Source: Actinomycetota bacterium (GTDB lineage: Bacteria > Actinomycetota > Geothermincolia > Geothermincolales > RBG-13-55-18). From it: a stretch of DNA of 64,000 nt. How positions within the stretch are numbered: the stretch's first letter is position 1; every line of letters starts with the position of its first letter. This document shows positions 15,989 to 24,411 of the stretch, piece after piece. The position numbers and the translations under genes were made by a program. Where the stretch lies: the NCBI GenBank assembly GCA_013178005.1, contig JABLXL010000007.1:1-64000 (forward strand), given 5' to 3'. Below the pieces are notes generated by a model that ran no database searches, had not been told where the DNA came from, and saw only the letters and a list, made by a program, of their open reading frames with translations.

Positions 15989-17815
15989 TCATCCTCGCGG
16001 GACCACGGGCAACTCCACGCGGGACGCTTCCTCTCCGCCCCGGTAAACCTTCCAGGTGGGAGCGGGCGTCAACTCCGGCGTGCGGAAGTTGTCCTTGTCG
16101 GCTCCGGCAAGGGATATGCGTATCCTGTGGCCTTTCTCGAAGACGTGCGAAAGGGGAAACAGCACGATGGTCAATTCCACCTTCTCGCCCGGCGTAAGCG
16201 GCTGCGCGTCCGCCCGCGTGCAGGGATGGTAGGGGAGCTCAGGAAGCCAGGGCCTTGCGCCCAGCTTTCTCAGCGAGGCCCTCAACTGGCCTTCCGTCTT
16301 GTATTGCGCGTAACCGTCCTCGGCCACGTCCTCAAGGTAAACGAAGAAATCCCCGTCCGCGGCGGTGCTGGAAACATGGAGGTGAAGGACGGGGTGGCCG
16401 GTCACCTCCAGGTCCTCCTCCAGGGGCGCGCTGGTGTAGGTGAGGCATTTCTCGTCCTCGCCGGAACGGTCCCCGTACTCGCTGGGCTTCCCGGTCATCG
16501 CCAGCCAGCGCGTCTTCTTCCCGCTGCTGGTCGTGTAGTCGACGGTGTACTCATCCGTTCCCCCGGCGGCGGGTTTGAGGTCCTCGAGGCCGCCCCCGGC
16601 ATCGAAGTACCAGCTCTGGACCTCCTGCCCGGAGGGTGGCCATTCCTCCAGGAAGCGCCACTCCCCGCTGCCGGTGGTGTGGATATAGTAAGGCGGCTCC
16701 TCGTCGATGCCGTTCTCGATGCCCTTGAGATAGCGGTCGAAGAAACGCACGCACTCCACGGCGTAGCCGTCGAACCCCTGGGTATGGTCGTAATCGCCGA
16801 TGAGCGTCTTGCTCCTGTTGGACAGCGTCTCCTGGAAACTTATGGTATCCGTGCAGTAGCAGTCCAGCCAGCCTCCCATGTTATAGACGGCGACCCCGGA
16901 GGCCTCTATCTCCTCCAGGTGCCCGGAGGGGCTGGCGACATCATATCCCATGGGGACCCCCCAGGGAGAATCCGCCAGGCTGTCCCGGAAGGTCATCTGG
17001 TTGGCAAGTTGCACCAGGTCGGTATTGGCCTCATGCTCCCTGGTGGCCTCCGCCAGCATGCTTCCGTCAACATCCTCGTCGACGGGCTTGCTGGGATAAA
17101 CCCCGACCGCCGGCGCATTGCGGTTCCCGTTGAGGAGCTTCATGGCCGCGTCATAGACCTCCACGAAATTGAAATCGAGGATGCCCCCGGGGTAGACGAA
17201 ATCGTAGAGGTCGAGGGCGGAATAGCGTGGGATGATGCACTTGAGGTGGGGATTGCGGTTGGAGGCGTTCATGAACTGTATTATGGCGAGATACGACTGC
17301 CCCATCATGCCCACGTTGCCGTCGCACCATTCCTGCGAGGCTAGCCAGTCCACGAGATCGCTGCCGTCCTGGACCTCGATGGGCGAGAAGATGCCGAAAC
17401 GCGTTCCGTAGGAGGCGCCGGTGCCACGGATATCCGCGCACACGATGGCGTAGCCGTAGGAGACGATGGTGCGATAGGGGGAGTCGGGATTGGTCATGAG
17501 GTCCTGGACCTCGCCCTCCTTTACGCTGGCGCGGTGATACGGGGTCATGATAAGCACCGCCGGCACCTTGGCCTCGGGCCCCCCCGTGGGGCGGTACACG
17601 TCAACGGCGATCCTGGTGCCGTCCCGCATGGGAACGTAGACGCTCGTCGTCTCCCAGGAGGAGTACAGCGGCTCGGAGTAACCGCGGTACTCTCCCGGCC
17701 TGCTCACCTTTTCTTGCTCGGCGGCCTTCCCGCACCCAACCGCCACGGGCAGCAATAGGAGCAACGCCATGATCAAGAGGATAATCGCGCGTGATCTTGA
17801 CCGCATGCCTTTCAT
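15989..17815 (-). CDS. CocE/NonD-family acyl hydrolase (X-Pro dipeptidyl-peptidase-like), lipoprotein
   Basis: A 608-residue protein. A lipoprotein signal (IILLIMALLLLLPVAVGCG, Cys at about residue 26) leads into a CocE/PepX-type catalytic domain. The oxyanion segment is MTPYHRAS, the nucleophile elbow is GQSYLA, and GDYDHTQG carries the likely Asp/His. The last 230 residues form the jelly-roll X-Pro peptidase C-terminal domain, ending in HRIRISLAGAD. The family includes cocaine esterase, glutaryl-7-ACA acylase and X-Pro peptidases. An anchored position outside the membrane suggests peptide or ester scavenging. Start at the ATG at 17815 behind gggaggggg. Confidence 0.88.
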   Translation of the reverse strand: MKGMRSRSRAIILLIMALLLLLPVAVGCGKAAEQEKVSRPGEYRGYSEPLYSSWETTSVYVPMRDGTRIAVDVYRPTGGPEAKVPAVLIMTPYHRASVKEGEVQDLMTNPDSPYRTIVSYGYAIVCADIRGTGASYGTRFGIFSPIEVQDGSDLVDWLASQEWCDGNVGMMGQSYLAIIQFMNASNRNPHLKCIIPRYSALDLYDFVYPGGILDFNFVEVYDAAMKLLNGNRNAPAVGVYPSKPVDEDVDGSMLAEATREHEANTDLVQLANQMTFRDSLADSPWGVPMGYDVASPSGHLEEIEASGVAVYNMGGWLDCYCTDTISFQETLSNRSKTLIGDYDHTQGFDGYAVECVRFFDRYLKGIENGIDEEPPYYIHTTGSGEWRFLEEWPPSGQEVQSWYFDAGGGLEDLKPAAGGTDEYTVDYTTSSGKKTRWLAMTGKPSEYGDRSGEDEKCLTYTSAPLEEDLEVTGHPVLHLHVSSTAADGDFFVYLEDVAEDGYAQYKTEGQLRASLRKLGARPWLPELPYHPCTRADAQPLTPGEKVELTIVLFPLSHVFEKGHRIRISLAGADKDNFRTPELTPAPTWKVYRGGEEASRVELPVVPRG

Positions 17816-18076
17816 TTCCCCCTCCCTCGTGTCGATCCGCCTTGCGCGCGGCGCCGGAGAAACGCCGCGCCGCCGGGACGCCGCCACGTGGCGCGCCAAC
17901 CGGGCAAAGGATTCCTCGTCCGGGAAACACAGTCATCCCCGGTAACCTATATACCCATCACACCATGAGTTATTCTCCCTCTCCGGGTGCCACGGCCGAT
18001 TTCCCGGAGATACCATCCACTCGCGCGACCGCGTAAGACTCGGCCGCCGCTTAATAGCGGATGGGAGGGCTTTTTA

Positions 18077-18138
18077 CGCGCCGGCGACGGATATCCCGCC
18101 AACCGGCGGGCTCGCGCGCGATCGCGTCGGCCATGATC
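18077..18138. repeat. REP-like palindromic repeat, copy 1
   Basis: Carries CCCGCC-AACC-GGCGGG, a perfect 6-bp hairpin, inside a unit that recurs 106 bases downstream. The first 52 bases match the second copy except for one loop base, and the last 10 match partly. Confidence 0.8.
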
Positions 18139-18182
18139 ACATCGTCGCTCGTCAGCCGATCCAACGCGGCGGGGGTGCCATG

Positions 18183-18244
18183 CGCGCCGGCGACGGATAT
18201 CCCGCCAACTGGCGGGCTCGCGCGCGATCGCGTCAGCAATGATA
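18183..18244. repeat. REP-like palindromic repeat, copy 2
   Basis: Direct repeat of 18077-18138; the hairpin is kept and the loop is AACT instead of AACC. Confidence 0.8.
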
Positions 18245-18552
18245 TCCGCGTGGCTTTGCGCATCGAGGAAAGCCGGGGGCGCGTTTTCTTCCCTCCGGGT
18301 CTCGAGGTGGCGCCTCGCCGCGCTATAGGTACCGCTGCAAGCCTTTCCCCCTGGGCGAGGGCGACGGCTCGCCTCGCCGCAACGCTGTTCCCAGCGAGAA
18401 AGGCCAGCGGTTCCACGGCCTTCGCGCAGGAGGTCTTCATTACGCGAAGCCCAGGGGTTATCCTTTTACCTGACCGAATCGCCGGCCGGATCGTGTACGG
18501 GAGAGGCGCACCGGGGGAGGGCGCCCCGCCTACGGAAAAGGATGTGGTAGCG

Positions 18553-19965
18553 ATGGCATTCGACTACGAGGAAATAGACGGGATAATAAACGCTGGCTCC
18601 ATGGCCATCGTGGGCGCATCGGCCAAGCCGGTCAAGTTCGGCTCCCTCTTCACCGCCACACAGCTCGGCTTCGGCTTCAAGGGCAAGGTATGGCTGGTCA
18701 ATCCCGGGGAGAAGGAGATCCTCGGACACCCCGTGTACCCCGACCTCGCTTCCCTGCCGGAGGCGCCGGAGCTCGTGTACCTCACCATTCCCGCCCACCG
18801 CTCCATGGACACCCTCAGGGAATGCGCCAGGCTGGGGGTGAAGGGGGTTATCATCATGGCCGCCGGTTTCCGCGAGGCGGGCGAGGAGGGGGCGGCCCTG
18901 GAGGAGGAAGCCCTGCGCCTGGCCAGGGAAGGGGGCTTCCGCATCGTGGGCCCCAATTGCTTCGGGATCTACAACCCGCGCAACCGCCTGGCGCTCCTGC
19001 CCGGACACGATTTCTCCCACACCCCGGGAGACGTCGCCTACATCTCCCAGAGCGGAGGTTTCTCCGCGCACGTGGGACGCCAGTGCAAGGGCCTGGGGAT
19101 CGATTTCAGCGCCATCGTAAGCTACGGGAACGGAGCCGACTTGAACGAGGCGGATTTCCTGCGCTACTTCGCGGCCGACCCCCAGACCAACATCATCGCA
19201 GCCTACCTCGAGGGGGCCAGGGACGGCAGGCTTTTCATGGAAGCGCTTTCCGAGGCCGCCGCCCGCAAACCGGTGGTGATCTGGAAGGTGGGCAAGAGCG
19301 AGTCCTCTTCCCGCGCCGTCACCTCCCATACCGGGTCGCTGGCGGGATCGTCCGTTATCTGGGAGGGGCTGCTGCGCCAGTGCGGCGCCATCGAGGTCTC
19401 CGGGATCGACGAGACGTGCGACGTTCTCCTCGCCCTCAAACACCTGGGAAGAAAGCCGGGGCGCAGGCTCCTCATCGCGGGCGGAGGCGGCGGCCTGGGG
19501 ACATACGCCGCGGACCTCGCGGAAGAGGAAGGCCTGGAGGTGCCGCCCCTGGGCGGCGAGACCTCCTTCCGCCTGCGCGCCGTCCTCACCGCGCCCGGCG
19601 CTTCGGTGGGTAACCCCATGGACATAGGCACCCCCCTGGTGCTTCCCGAGGTGTTCGAGGCCTCGATGCGCGAAGCCGCCGCGGATCCCGGCACGGACAT
19701 CCTCATCTTCGACCTCGCCCTCAACTTCGGCTACGGGCTGGGCGGAGAGCCGGGGCTGAACGCCGCCGCGGACACCCTGCTGCGCGTGAGGCGGGAGATC
19801 GGTAAGCCGGTGGTCCTTGCGCTGTACACGCGGGCCATCGGCATCGAGGACATGCATTTCGAGGAGATCCTGCGCCGCCTGCGTTCGCGCCTGCTGGAAG
19901 GCGGGGTGCCGGTATTTCCCTCCATGCGGCGCGCCATGCGCGCCCTCACGCTGATCAACCGGTAG
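18553..19965 (+). CDS. ADP-forming acyl-CoA synthetase, alpha-type subunit
   Basis: A 470-residue protein with a CoA-binding Rossmann domain (MAIVGASAKPVKFG near the N-terminus) and succinyl-CoA-synthetase-like flavodoxin domains. FRIVGPNCFGIYNP and YISQSGGFSAHVG are alpha-subunit signatures. The SHTGSLAGS segment carries the His that is phosphorylated in related enzymes. The ATP-grasp (beta) part is missing, and no beta gene lies next to it. Such enzymes make ATP from acyl-CoA in fermenting organisms, or activate acids. Start at the ATG at 18553, where homology begins. The last seven codons are duplicated just downstream. Confidence 0.85.
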   Translation: MAFDYEEIDGIINAGSMAIVGASAKPVKFGSLFTATQLGFGFKGKVWLVNPGEKEILGHPVYPDLASLPEAPELVYLTIPAHRSMDTLRECARLGVKGVIIMAAGFREAGEEGAALEEEALRLAREGGFRIVGPNCFGIYNPRNRLALLPGHDFSHTPGDVAYISQSGGFSAHVGRQCKGLGIDFSAIVSYGNGADLNEADFLRYFAADPQTNIIAAYLEGARDGRLFMEALSEAAARKPVVIWKVGKSESSSRAVTSHTGSLAGSSVIWEGLLRQCGAIEVSGIDETCDVLLALKHLGRKPGRRLLIAGGGGGLGTYAADLAEEEGLEVPPLGGETSFRLRAVLTAPGASVGNPMDIGTPLVLPEVFEASMREAAADPGTDILIFDLALNFGYGLGGEPGLNAAADTLLRVRREIGKPVVLALYTRAIGIEDMHFEEILRRLRSRLLEGGVPVFPSMRRAMRALTLINR

Positions 19966-19973
19966 CCCTCACC
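19940..19973 (+). repeat. Partial 3'-end duplication, copy 1
   Basis: 34 bases covering the end of the synthetase gene, including its stop codon; they recur 76 bases downstream with two changes. Confidence 0.8.
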
Positions 19974-20015
19974 CCTGAAGAAGGATAACCAGAATGGAAG
20001 AGATTACGGTGATAA

Positions 20016-20049
20016 GCGCCCTCGCACTGATCAACCGGTAGCCCTCACC
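20016..20049 (+). repeat. Partial 3'-end duplication, copy 2
   Basis: Near-exact copy of 19940-19973, including the codons for LINR and the stop. Confidence 0.8.
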
Positions 20050-20178
20050 TCCCATTCGCTGGAGAGGATAGAACCCTTTTATCGCCGGCTGCCGCCAGGC
20101 CTCGAGCAATCCACACCGCGGTTCAAGGCCCAGTCGGAAGGCTGGCGCCAGCCCGTGGAGCGTTATAGCAAAAACAAC

Positions 20179-20208
20179 TTGACATATGGTTCAGGTATAT
20201 GCTACACA
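20179..20208 (+). promoter_or_regulatory. Promoter of the HTH regulator gene
   Basis: A perfect TTGACA at 20179-20184, an 18-base spacer, and TACACA at 20203-20208. Several CAAC and ATATG repeats surround it and could be an autoregulatory site. Confidence 0.5.
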
Positions 20209-20267
20209 ACATTACGCAACATGAAACAACGTGATATGCATAAGGTATTCAGGATCAGGAGGGCACG

Positions 20268-20705
20268 TTGAGGAATTACCTGAACACCATCCACGTCGCC
20301 AAGACGCTGGGAGTCAACGTGCAGACGGTGCGCCACTATATCCGCAAGGGAGAGCTCCAGGCGGCCAGGGTGGGCAAGCGTTACGTGGTCACCCAGGAAG
20401 ACATAGACGCCTTCCTGGAGAGGAGGAAGGAGAAGCGCGCCCTCGAAAGCCTCGAACTCACGGAGAAAGGACGCGAGATGGTGCGCAGGATAAAGTCGGA
20501 CGCGGAGAGGATCCTGGTTTACCTCAGGGAATGCCCGGGAGCGTGCGCCGGCGAGATCTCATCCTCCCTGGGGCTGGAAATGGAGGAAGTTGAAAGGGCC
20601 CTGCGGCGCCTGGAGGGGAAAGGCCAGGCCTTCTGCGGACAGGGCGGCGGGGAGTTCGATCGCATGCGCGACCCCTGGTATGCGGGAACCCGCGCGGGGG
20701 ATTGA
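20268..20705 (+). CDS. Excisionase/MerR-type helix-turn-helix DNA-binding protein
   Basis: A 145-residue protein. Residues 5-55 form the excisionase-family winged HTH (YLNTIHVAKTLGVNVQTVRHYI, then the wing RVGKRYVVTQEDIDAFL). The second half (about 65-130) looks like a small winged-helix module (ILVYLRECPGACAGEISSSLGL). The start is TTG at 20268, seven bases after AGGAGGG. A TTGACA promoter lies about 85 bases upstream. Likely a transcription regulator rather than a phage excisionase, because no integrase or att site is present. The SCP2-like gene 81 bases downstream on the same strand may be its target. Confidence 0.82.
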   Translation: MRNYLNTIHVAKTLGVNVQTVRHYIRKGELQAARVGKRYVVTQEDIDAFLERRKEKRALESLELTEKGREMVRRIKSDAERILVYLRECPGACAGEISSSLGLEMEEVERALRRLEGKGQAFCGQGGGEFDRMRDPWYAGTRAGD

Positions 20706-20786
20706 CAGAGGAAGGTCCGCCTCGAGCGAGCGGGTTGCGGAGTCGGATCGTTCCATAGCCCAAGAAAGGAGAAAGGGGGAAGAGAG

Positions 20787-21326
20787 ATGGCGGAAAACAC
20801 CGTCGGCATCCAGGAGTACCTGGAGTCCTACATCCCGTCACTGGTGGGAAAGCGGCTGGGCGAAAAGCCCCTCCCGGACATGGAGGGCACCCAGTTCACG
20901 CTGCAGCTGACCTTCAAGGGGGAAAAGAGCCTGGTTTACGGGATCACCATCAAGGACGCCAAGGAGATCAGCGTGACCCCCGGAGGGGTGGATAACCCCA
21001 TGTTGCACGTGATCATCGGCGAGGACTTCATACGTCCCCTGGTGGACATGGCCTCCTCGCTCACCGGGCGCAAACAATACGACGCCGTGAGCCAGGCCAA
21101 GGGCACCGTGGACCTCGAGATCACCATGCCCGGCGACTGGGTGATGCCCGTGACCGCCGTCTTCAACGGCGCCTCGCAGCCCAGCCTCAAGATCATGGGC
21201 AAGTCCTCCGACCTCGCCCAGGTGGCCACGGGGGAGATCAACGGGCCCATGGCCTTCATGCAGGGAAAGATAAAACTCGAGGGCGACATGGCCTTCGGAC
21301 TTTCCCTCGCCAACCTCATGCCCTGA
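20787..21326 (+). CDS. SCP2-like sterol/lipid-transfer domain protein
   Basis: A 179-residue soluble protein of the SCP2 fold. The core (about 30-140) has the strand-rich pattern TLQLTFKGEKSLVYGITI, the VTPGGVDNPMLHVIIGEDF block and the final GKIKLEGDMAFGLSLANLMP, which corresponds to the C-terminal SCP2 helix. These proteins bind fatty acyl-CoA or other lipids. The ribosome site is agaaaggagaaaggggg upstream of the ATG at 20787. Placed after the HTH gene and near an acyl-CoA ligase, it may carry acyl substrates. Confidence 0.85.
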   Translation: MAENTVGIQEYLESYIPSLVGKRLGEKPLPDMEGTQFTLQLTFKGEKSLVYGITIKDAKEISVTPGGVDNPMLHVIIGEDFIRPLVDMASSLTGRKQYDAVSQAKGTVDLEITMPGDWVMPVTAVFNGASQPSLKIMGKSSDLAQVATGEINGPMAFMQGKIKLEGDMAFGLSLANLMP

Positions 21327-21623
21327 TAACCGCCTCATCCACCGCCTGCACCGCGGGGGCGGGCGCAGACGCAGCCTCTCGGCAGACGCGCCCGTCCCCA
21401 CCGACCCTCGGCCCCCTTCGGCGGAGCTAGAACAGGATGTGCATATAGGTTGCCTTATATCGCGGTATCAGGAATGCAAACGCCGCTCTTCGGATGCGCC
21501 TGCCGATAAGGACGAGCCATTTTTACCGCATCGCGTTGTTGTCGCGGACATCGACAACCGGCGCACGTCCCCACCCGACCCTCGACCCGGTTCAATTTTT
21601 CACGGCGCCGGGGTCAAGACACT

Positions 21624-23276
21624 TCAGACGTCCCGCAGGCGGTCTTTCATTATCTTCCCGCCGGGGTTCATGGGCAGCGGGAGATCGGAGACGACCACGT
21701 AATCGGGCACCTTGTAGTCCGCGATCTTTCCGCGGCAGAACTCCAATACCTCATCCGCGGTGACGCTGTGCCCGGGCATGGGGAACACCACCGCCTTTAT
21801 CTTCTCCCCCAGGACCTGGTCGGGCACCCCGACCACCGCCGCCTGCAGGATCTTGGGGTTCATGAGGATGAGGTTCTCCACCTCCACGGAATACACGTTC
21901 TCGCCTCCACGCAGGATCATGTCCTTCTTGCGGTCCACGATGGTGTAGAAGCCTTCCTCGTCCACCACCACCACGTCTCCCGAGCGGTGCCAGCGCCTTC
22001 CCTCCTCGTCCACGATGAAGCTCTCGCGCGTCTTCTCGGGAAGGTTCCAGTAACCCCTGCACACCCCGGAGCCGCTGATCAGCAGCTCCCCCGGCTCTCC
22101 CACCGGGACCTCACGCAAGCCCTCGTCCACCACCTTGAAAAGCGTCGGGGGAGTGGGCCACCCGATGGAAGAACCCCGCTTGATGACCTGTTCGGGAGGG
22201 AGCAGGGACCCCGCCCCTATGGAGGTCGTCTCCGTCATGCCGAACCCGTTTCCGATCCTGGCGTGGGGGAAATCCCTCAGCATGAGCTCGCCCAGCTCCG
22301 GGGGCATGGGCGATCCCCCCTGGAACATGACCTCTATGTTTCCCTTCTCGACCAGCTCTCGGTAGTTGGGCTGCATGCGCAGCAGCCAGAACATGGCCGT
22401 GACTCCGACGAAGAAGTTGACCTCCTCCTCGATCATGGACTCGATCACCTTGTCCGCCTGGAAAACGGGGAGCACCACCGCGCACGCTCCCAGCAGGCAC
22501 AGGTTGAAAAGGGTGTGCAGGGCGGTGACGTGGAAAAGCGGCACCGAGATCATCTGCTTTATCTTATAAATATCTTCCATGGTATATTTTTCCGGAATAA
22601 GGTAGGGCATGCAGGACAACAGGGCCATGGCGTTGGCGACCACGTTGCGGTGCGTGATAATGCTCCCCTTGGGTTTTCCCGTGGTGCCCGAGGTGTAGCA
22701 GATGCTGCAGATGTCCCTTTCGCTCACCTCCACCCCGATATAGCTTGGGGCCTCGCGCGCCAGGAAACTGGTGAAAGGGGGGTTCCCGTCAATTCCCTCG
22801 TTGCCGGTAACCACTATTCCCTCCAGGCCTTCAAGCCTCCCCTTCAAAGGCTGCACCCGCTCGTAGAGGTCCCTTTCCACCACCACCAGGCGAGCCCCGG
22901 AATCGCGCAGCTGGTATTCTATTTCGTCCGTCTCCAGCCTGGCGTTGATCACCACCGATATCCCGCCCGCGGCGGCGATGGCCAGGTAACTGATGCAGAA
23001 CTCGGGATTGTTGAGCAGGATCATGGACACGCGGTCTCCCTTGCGGATGCCGTGGTCCTCGATGAGCGAGGCGGCCACTTTGCGCACCGCTTCGCCCAGG
23101 CGCCGCCGCGTGTACCTCTCCCCCAGGGCGGGAAAGACGAAGACCTCATGGTCGGCGTACTTGGAAAGTCCGTCGAGAAATATCGAGTAGAGATTCTGGT
23201 ACCTGCACGCATAGGCGCTCTCCAGCGCCCCGTCGAACCATTCGTCGATTACGCCTTCGCGCGGCCAGCCCTTCAT
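21624..23276 (-). CDS. Acyl-CoA ligase (AMP-forming, ANL superfamily)
   Basis: A 550-residue adenylate-forming enzyme. The P-loop-like motif YTSGTTGKPKGS, GNGFGMTETT (A5), the SGDVVVVDEEGFYTIVDRKKD motif (A7/A8) and a C-terminal Lys (PGGKIMKD) are all present. It activates a carboxylic acid to acyl-AMP and then acyl-CoA. Length and motifs match medium/long-chain fatty-acid or aromatic acid ligases. Starts are possible at 23276 (ATG ten bases after GGAGG, preferred) or 23282. The TetR gene at 23564-24190 lies upstream on the same strand and may regulate it. Confidence 0.9.
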   Translation of the reverse strand: MKGWPREGVIDEWFDGALESAYACRYQNLYSIFLDGLSKYADHEVFVFPALGERYTRRRLGEAVRKVAASLIEDHGIRKGDRVSMILLNNPEFCISYLAIAAAGGISVVINARLETDEIEYQLRDSGARLVVVERDLYERVQPLKGRLEGLEGIVVTGNEGIDGNPPFTSFLAREAPSYIGVEVSERDICSICYTSGTTGKPKGSIITHRNVVANAMALLSCMPYLIPEKYTMEDIYKIKQMISVPLFHVTALHTLFNLCLLGACAVVLPVFQADKVIESMIEEEVNFFVGVTAMFWLLRMQPNYRELVEKGNIEVMFQGGSPMPPELGELMLRDFPHARIGNGFGMTETTSIGAGSLLPPEQVIKRGSSIGWPTPPTLFKVVDEGLREVPVGEPGELLISGSGVCRGYWNLPEKTRESFIVDEEGRRWHRSGDVVVVDEEGFYTIVDRKKDMILRGGENVYSVEVENLILMNPKILQAAVVGVPDQVLGEKIKAVVFPMPGHSVTADEVLEFCRGKIADYKVPDYVVVSDLPLPMNPGGKIMKDRLRDV

Positions 23277-23563
23277 CGCCATCACCCCTCCAGATCGGAC
23301 CCCAACAACCGCGGTCGGCCGCAAAGCCCTCATAACAACAACGCGAAACCGAGGCGTCATCACATACCGAACCCCATGCTACCAGCAGGCGCGCCGGACC
23401 ATCAAGCGGGCCACGGCCGGCCCATCGGTCCGTTCCACCAGGGAATCGCCTGCCGAAGAAATATGATCGCCGGGGCCGACGAAGGCGCCTGGCACCACCC
23501 CGGCCGTCTCTTAACTCGAGATCACGTCGCGGCGCGCCTTTTTTCTTCGGACCCCTACAATCC

Positions 23564-24190
23564 TCACGGCTCGCCTGCGTCCCCGGACCCGGGGGCGATG
23601 AGGTCGAAAGCCTGGCGCAACAGCTCTTGCATGGGAACGGCGCCCTCGCCCTGCAGCCATATCTTCCTAGCCGCGTTCCAGGCCCCCACCGCGACGGCCG
23701 CGATGAGGTCGGGCCTGGGGTCCGCCGCCGGGTCGACCCCCAACCTCTGCGCCAGGGCTTCGGAAATGGTCCGCTCGTACTCGGGCACGATGACGTTGCG
23801 CTCGTAATCGCCGATGCGGCGCGATTTCGACGCCAAGCGATGGCGCATAAGAAGGCGCTCCTCCTGCTGGCCGGCGAGCTCCTCGAAACGGAGGGCCGCC
23901 TCGAACAGAGCGCGCAGGGGGGGCTCATCGGGGGGGCGCGAGAGGATGAGCTCGGATATCCTCTCCAGGCCCGAGCGCCAGTCGCCGAAGAGGACGGCCT
24001 CCTTGGAATCGAAGTAGCGGAAAAAAGTGCGCGGCGACACGTCGACCGAGTCGGTTATATCCTCGACGGTGGTTTCATCGTATCCCTTGCGTTGGAAAAG
24101 ACGGAGCGCGGCGGATTCCAGGGCCTCCCTGGTCTGTTTTTTCTTCCGCTCCCTCCTGCCGAGGATGCGCTCGATCTTGTCTTTGCCCAT
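23564..24190 (-). CDS. TetR-family transcriptional regulator
   Basis: A 208-residue regulator. The N-terminal HTH is typical (REALESAALRLFQRKGYDETTVEDITDSVDVSPRTFFRYFDSKEAVL, residues about 16-62), followed by an all-helical ligand domain. YFDSKE-type spacing is standard. Start at the ATG at 24190: a perfect TATAAT lies 6 bases upstream and there is no ribosome site, so it is likely leaderless; a GTG at 24223 is the alternative. It is divergent from the aldo/keto reductase gene and followed on the same strand by the acyl-CoA ligase, both candidate targets. Confidence 0.9.
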   Translation of the reverse strand: MGKDKIERILGRRERKKKQTREALESAALRLFQRKGYDETTVEDITDSVDVSPRTFFRYFDSKEAVLFGDWRSGLERISELILSRPPDEPPLRALFEAALRFEELAGQQEERLLMRHRLASKSRRIGDYERNVIVPEYERTISEALAQRLGVDPAADPRPDLIAAVAVGAWNAARKIWLQGEGAVPMQELLRQAFDLIAPGSGDAGEP

Positions 24191-24196
24191 GGCAGG

Positions 24197-24202
24197 ATTA
24201 TA
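24197..24202 (-). promoter_or_regulatory. -10 box of leaderless TetR gene
   Basis: TATAAT on the minus strand six bases before the ATG at 24190; the -35 is weak. Confidence 0.55.
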
Positions 24203-24241
24203 GCAAAGGTGCCATTCAGCCACCTTGGCAAAAATAGCATA

Positions 24242-24257
24242 ATGTCATTCATGTCAT
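24242..24257. promoter_or_regulatory. ATGTCAT direct repeat, possible operator
   Basis: ATGTCAT occurs at 24242-24248 and 24251-24257. A third copy at 24359-24365 abuts the -10 of the aldo/keto reductase promoter. All lie between the divergent TetR and reductase genes. Confidence 0.4.
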
Positions 24258-24342
24258 GGGACTTCTGGTTGCGTGGTGGTTGAGACAGCGAGAGATAACA
24301 AGTATGAGCGAGAGGTTCCAGATCCCCGTAATTATAGCATTA

Positions 24343-24371
24343 TTGACATCTGGCATTTATGTCATTATTGT
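24343..24371 (+). promoter_or_regulatory. Promoter of the aldo/keto reductase gene
   Basis: TTGACA at 24343-24348, exactly 17 bases of spacer, then TATTGT at 24366-24371; the start codon is 41 bases downstream. An ATGTCAT element fills the end of the spacer, which would let a bound regulator block polymerase. Confidence 0.65.
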
Positions 24372-24411
24372 GATGATGAAGCGGTTGCTACGAAAAGAGG
24401 AGGAGGGCGTT

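Larger units (their letters stand above)
17816..18552. other. Divergent 737-base intergenic region with REP-like repeats
   Basis: No convincing gene. The open frame from 18061 is only an upstream extension of the synthetase frame and reads through repeats. Two near-identical 62-bp repeats with an internal hairpin occupy 18077-18138 and 18183-18244. The remainder is GC-rich with no clear promoter. Confidence 0.6.
19966..20267. other. Intergenic region with gene-end duplication and promoter
   Basis: About 300 bases. It contains the second copy of the synthetase gene end (20016-20049). From 20179 it carries a promoter for the HTH gene. A 15-codon frame at 19994-20041 ends in the duplicated codons but is unlikely to be a gene. 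Confidence 0.6.

Noticed and set aside
14903-17344. 813-residue plus-strand open frame
   Set aside because: It is antisense to the creatininase and CocE genes, has a His/Gly/Val/Pro-rich shadow composition and no domain; caused by high GC.
18051-18440. 129-residue minus-strand gene
   Set aside because: It consists largely of the two REP-like repeats read as protein.
21768-23807. 679-residue plus-strand open frame
   Set aside because: Antisense shadow of the acyl-CoA ligase and TetR genes without ribosome site or motif.
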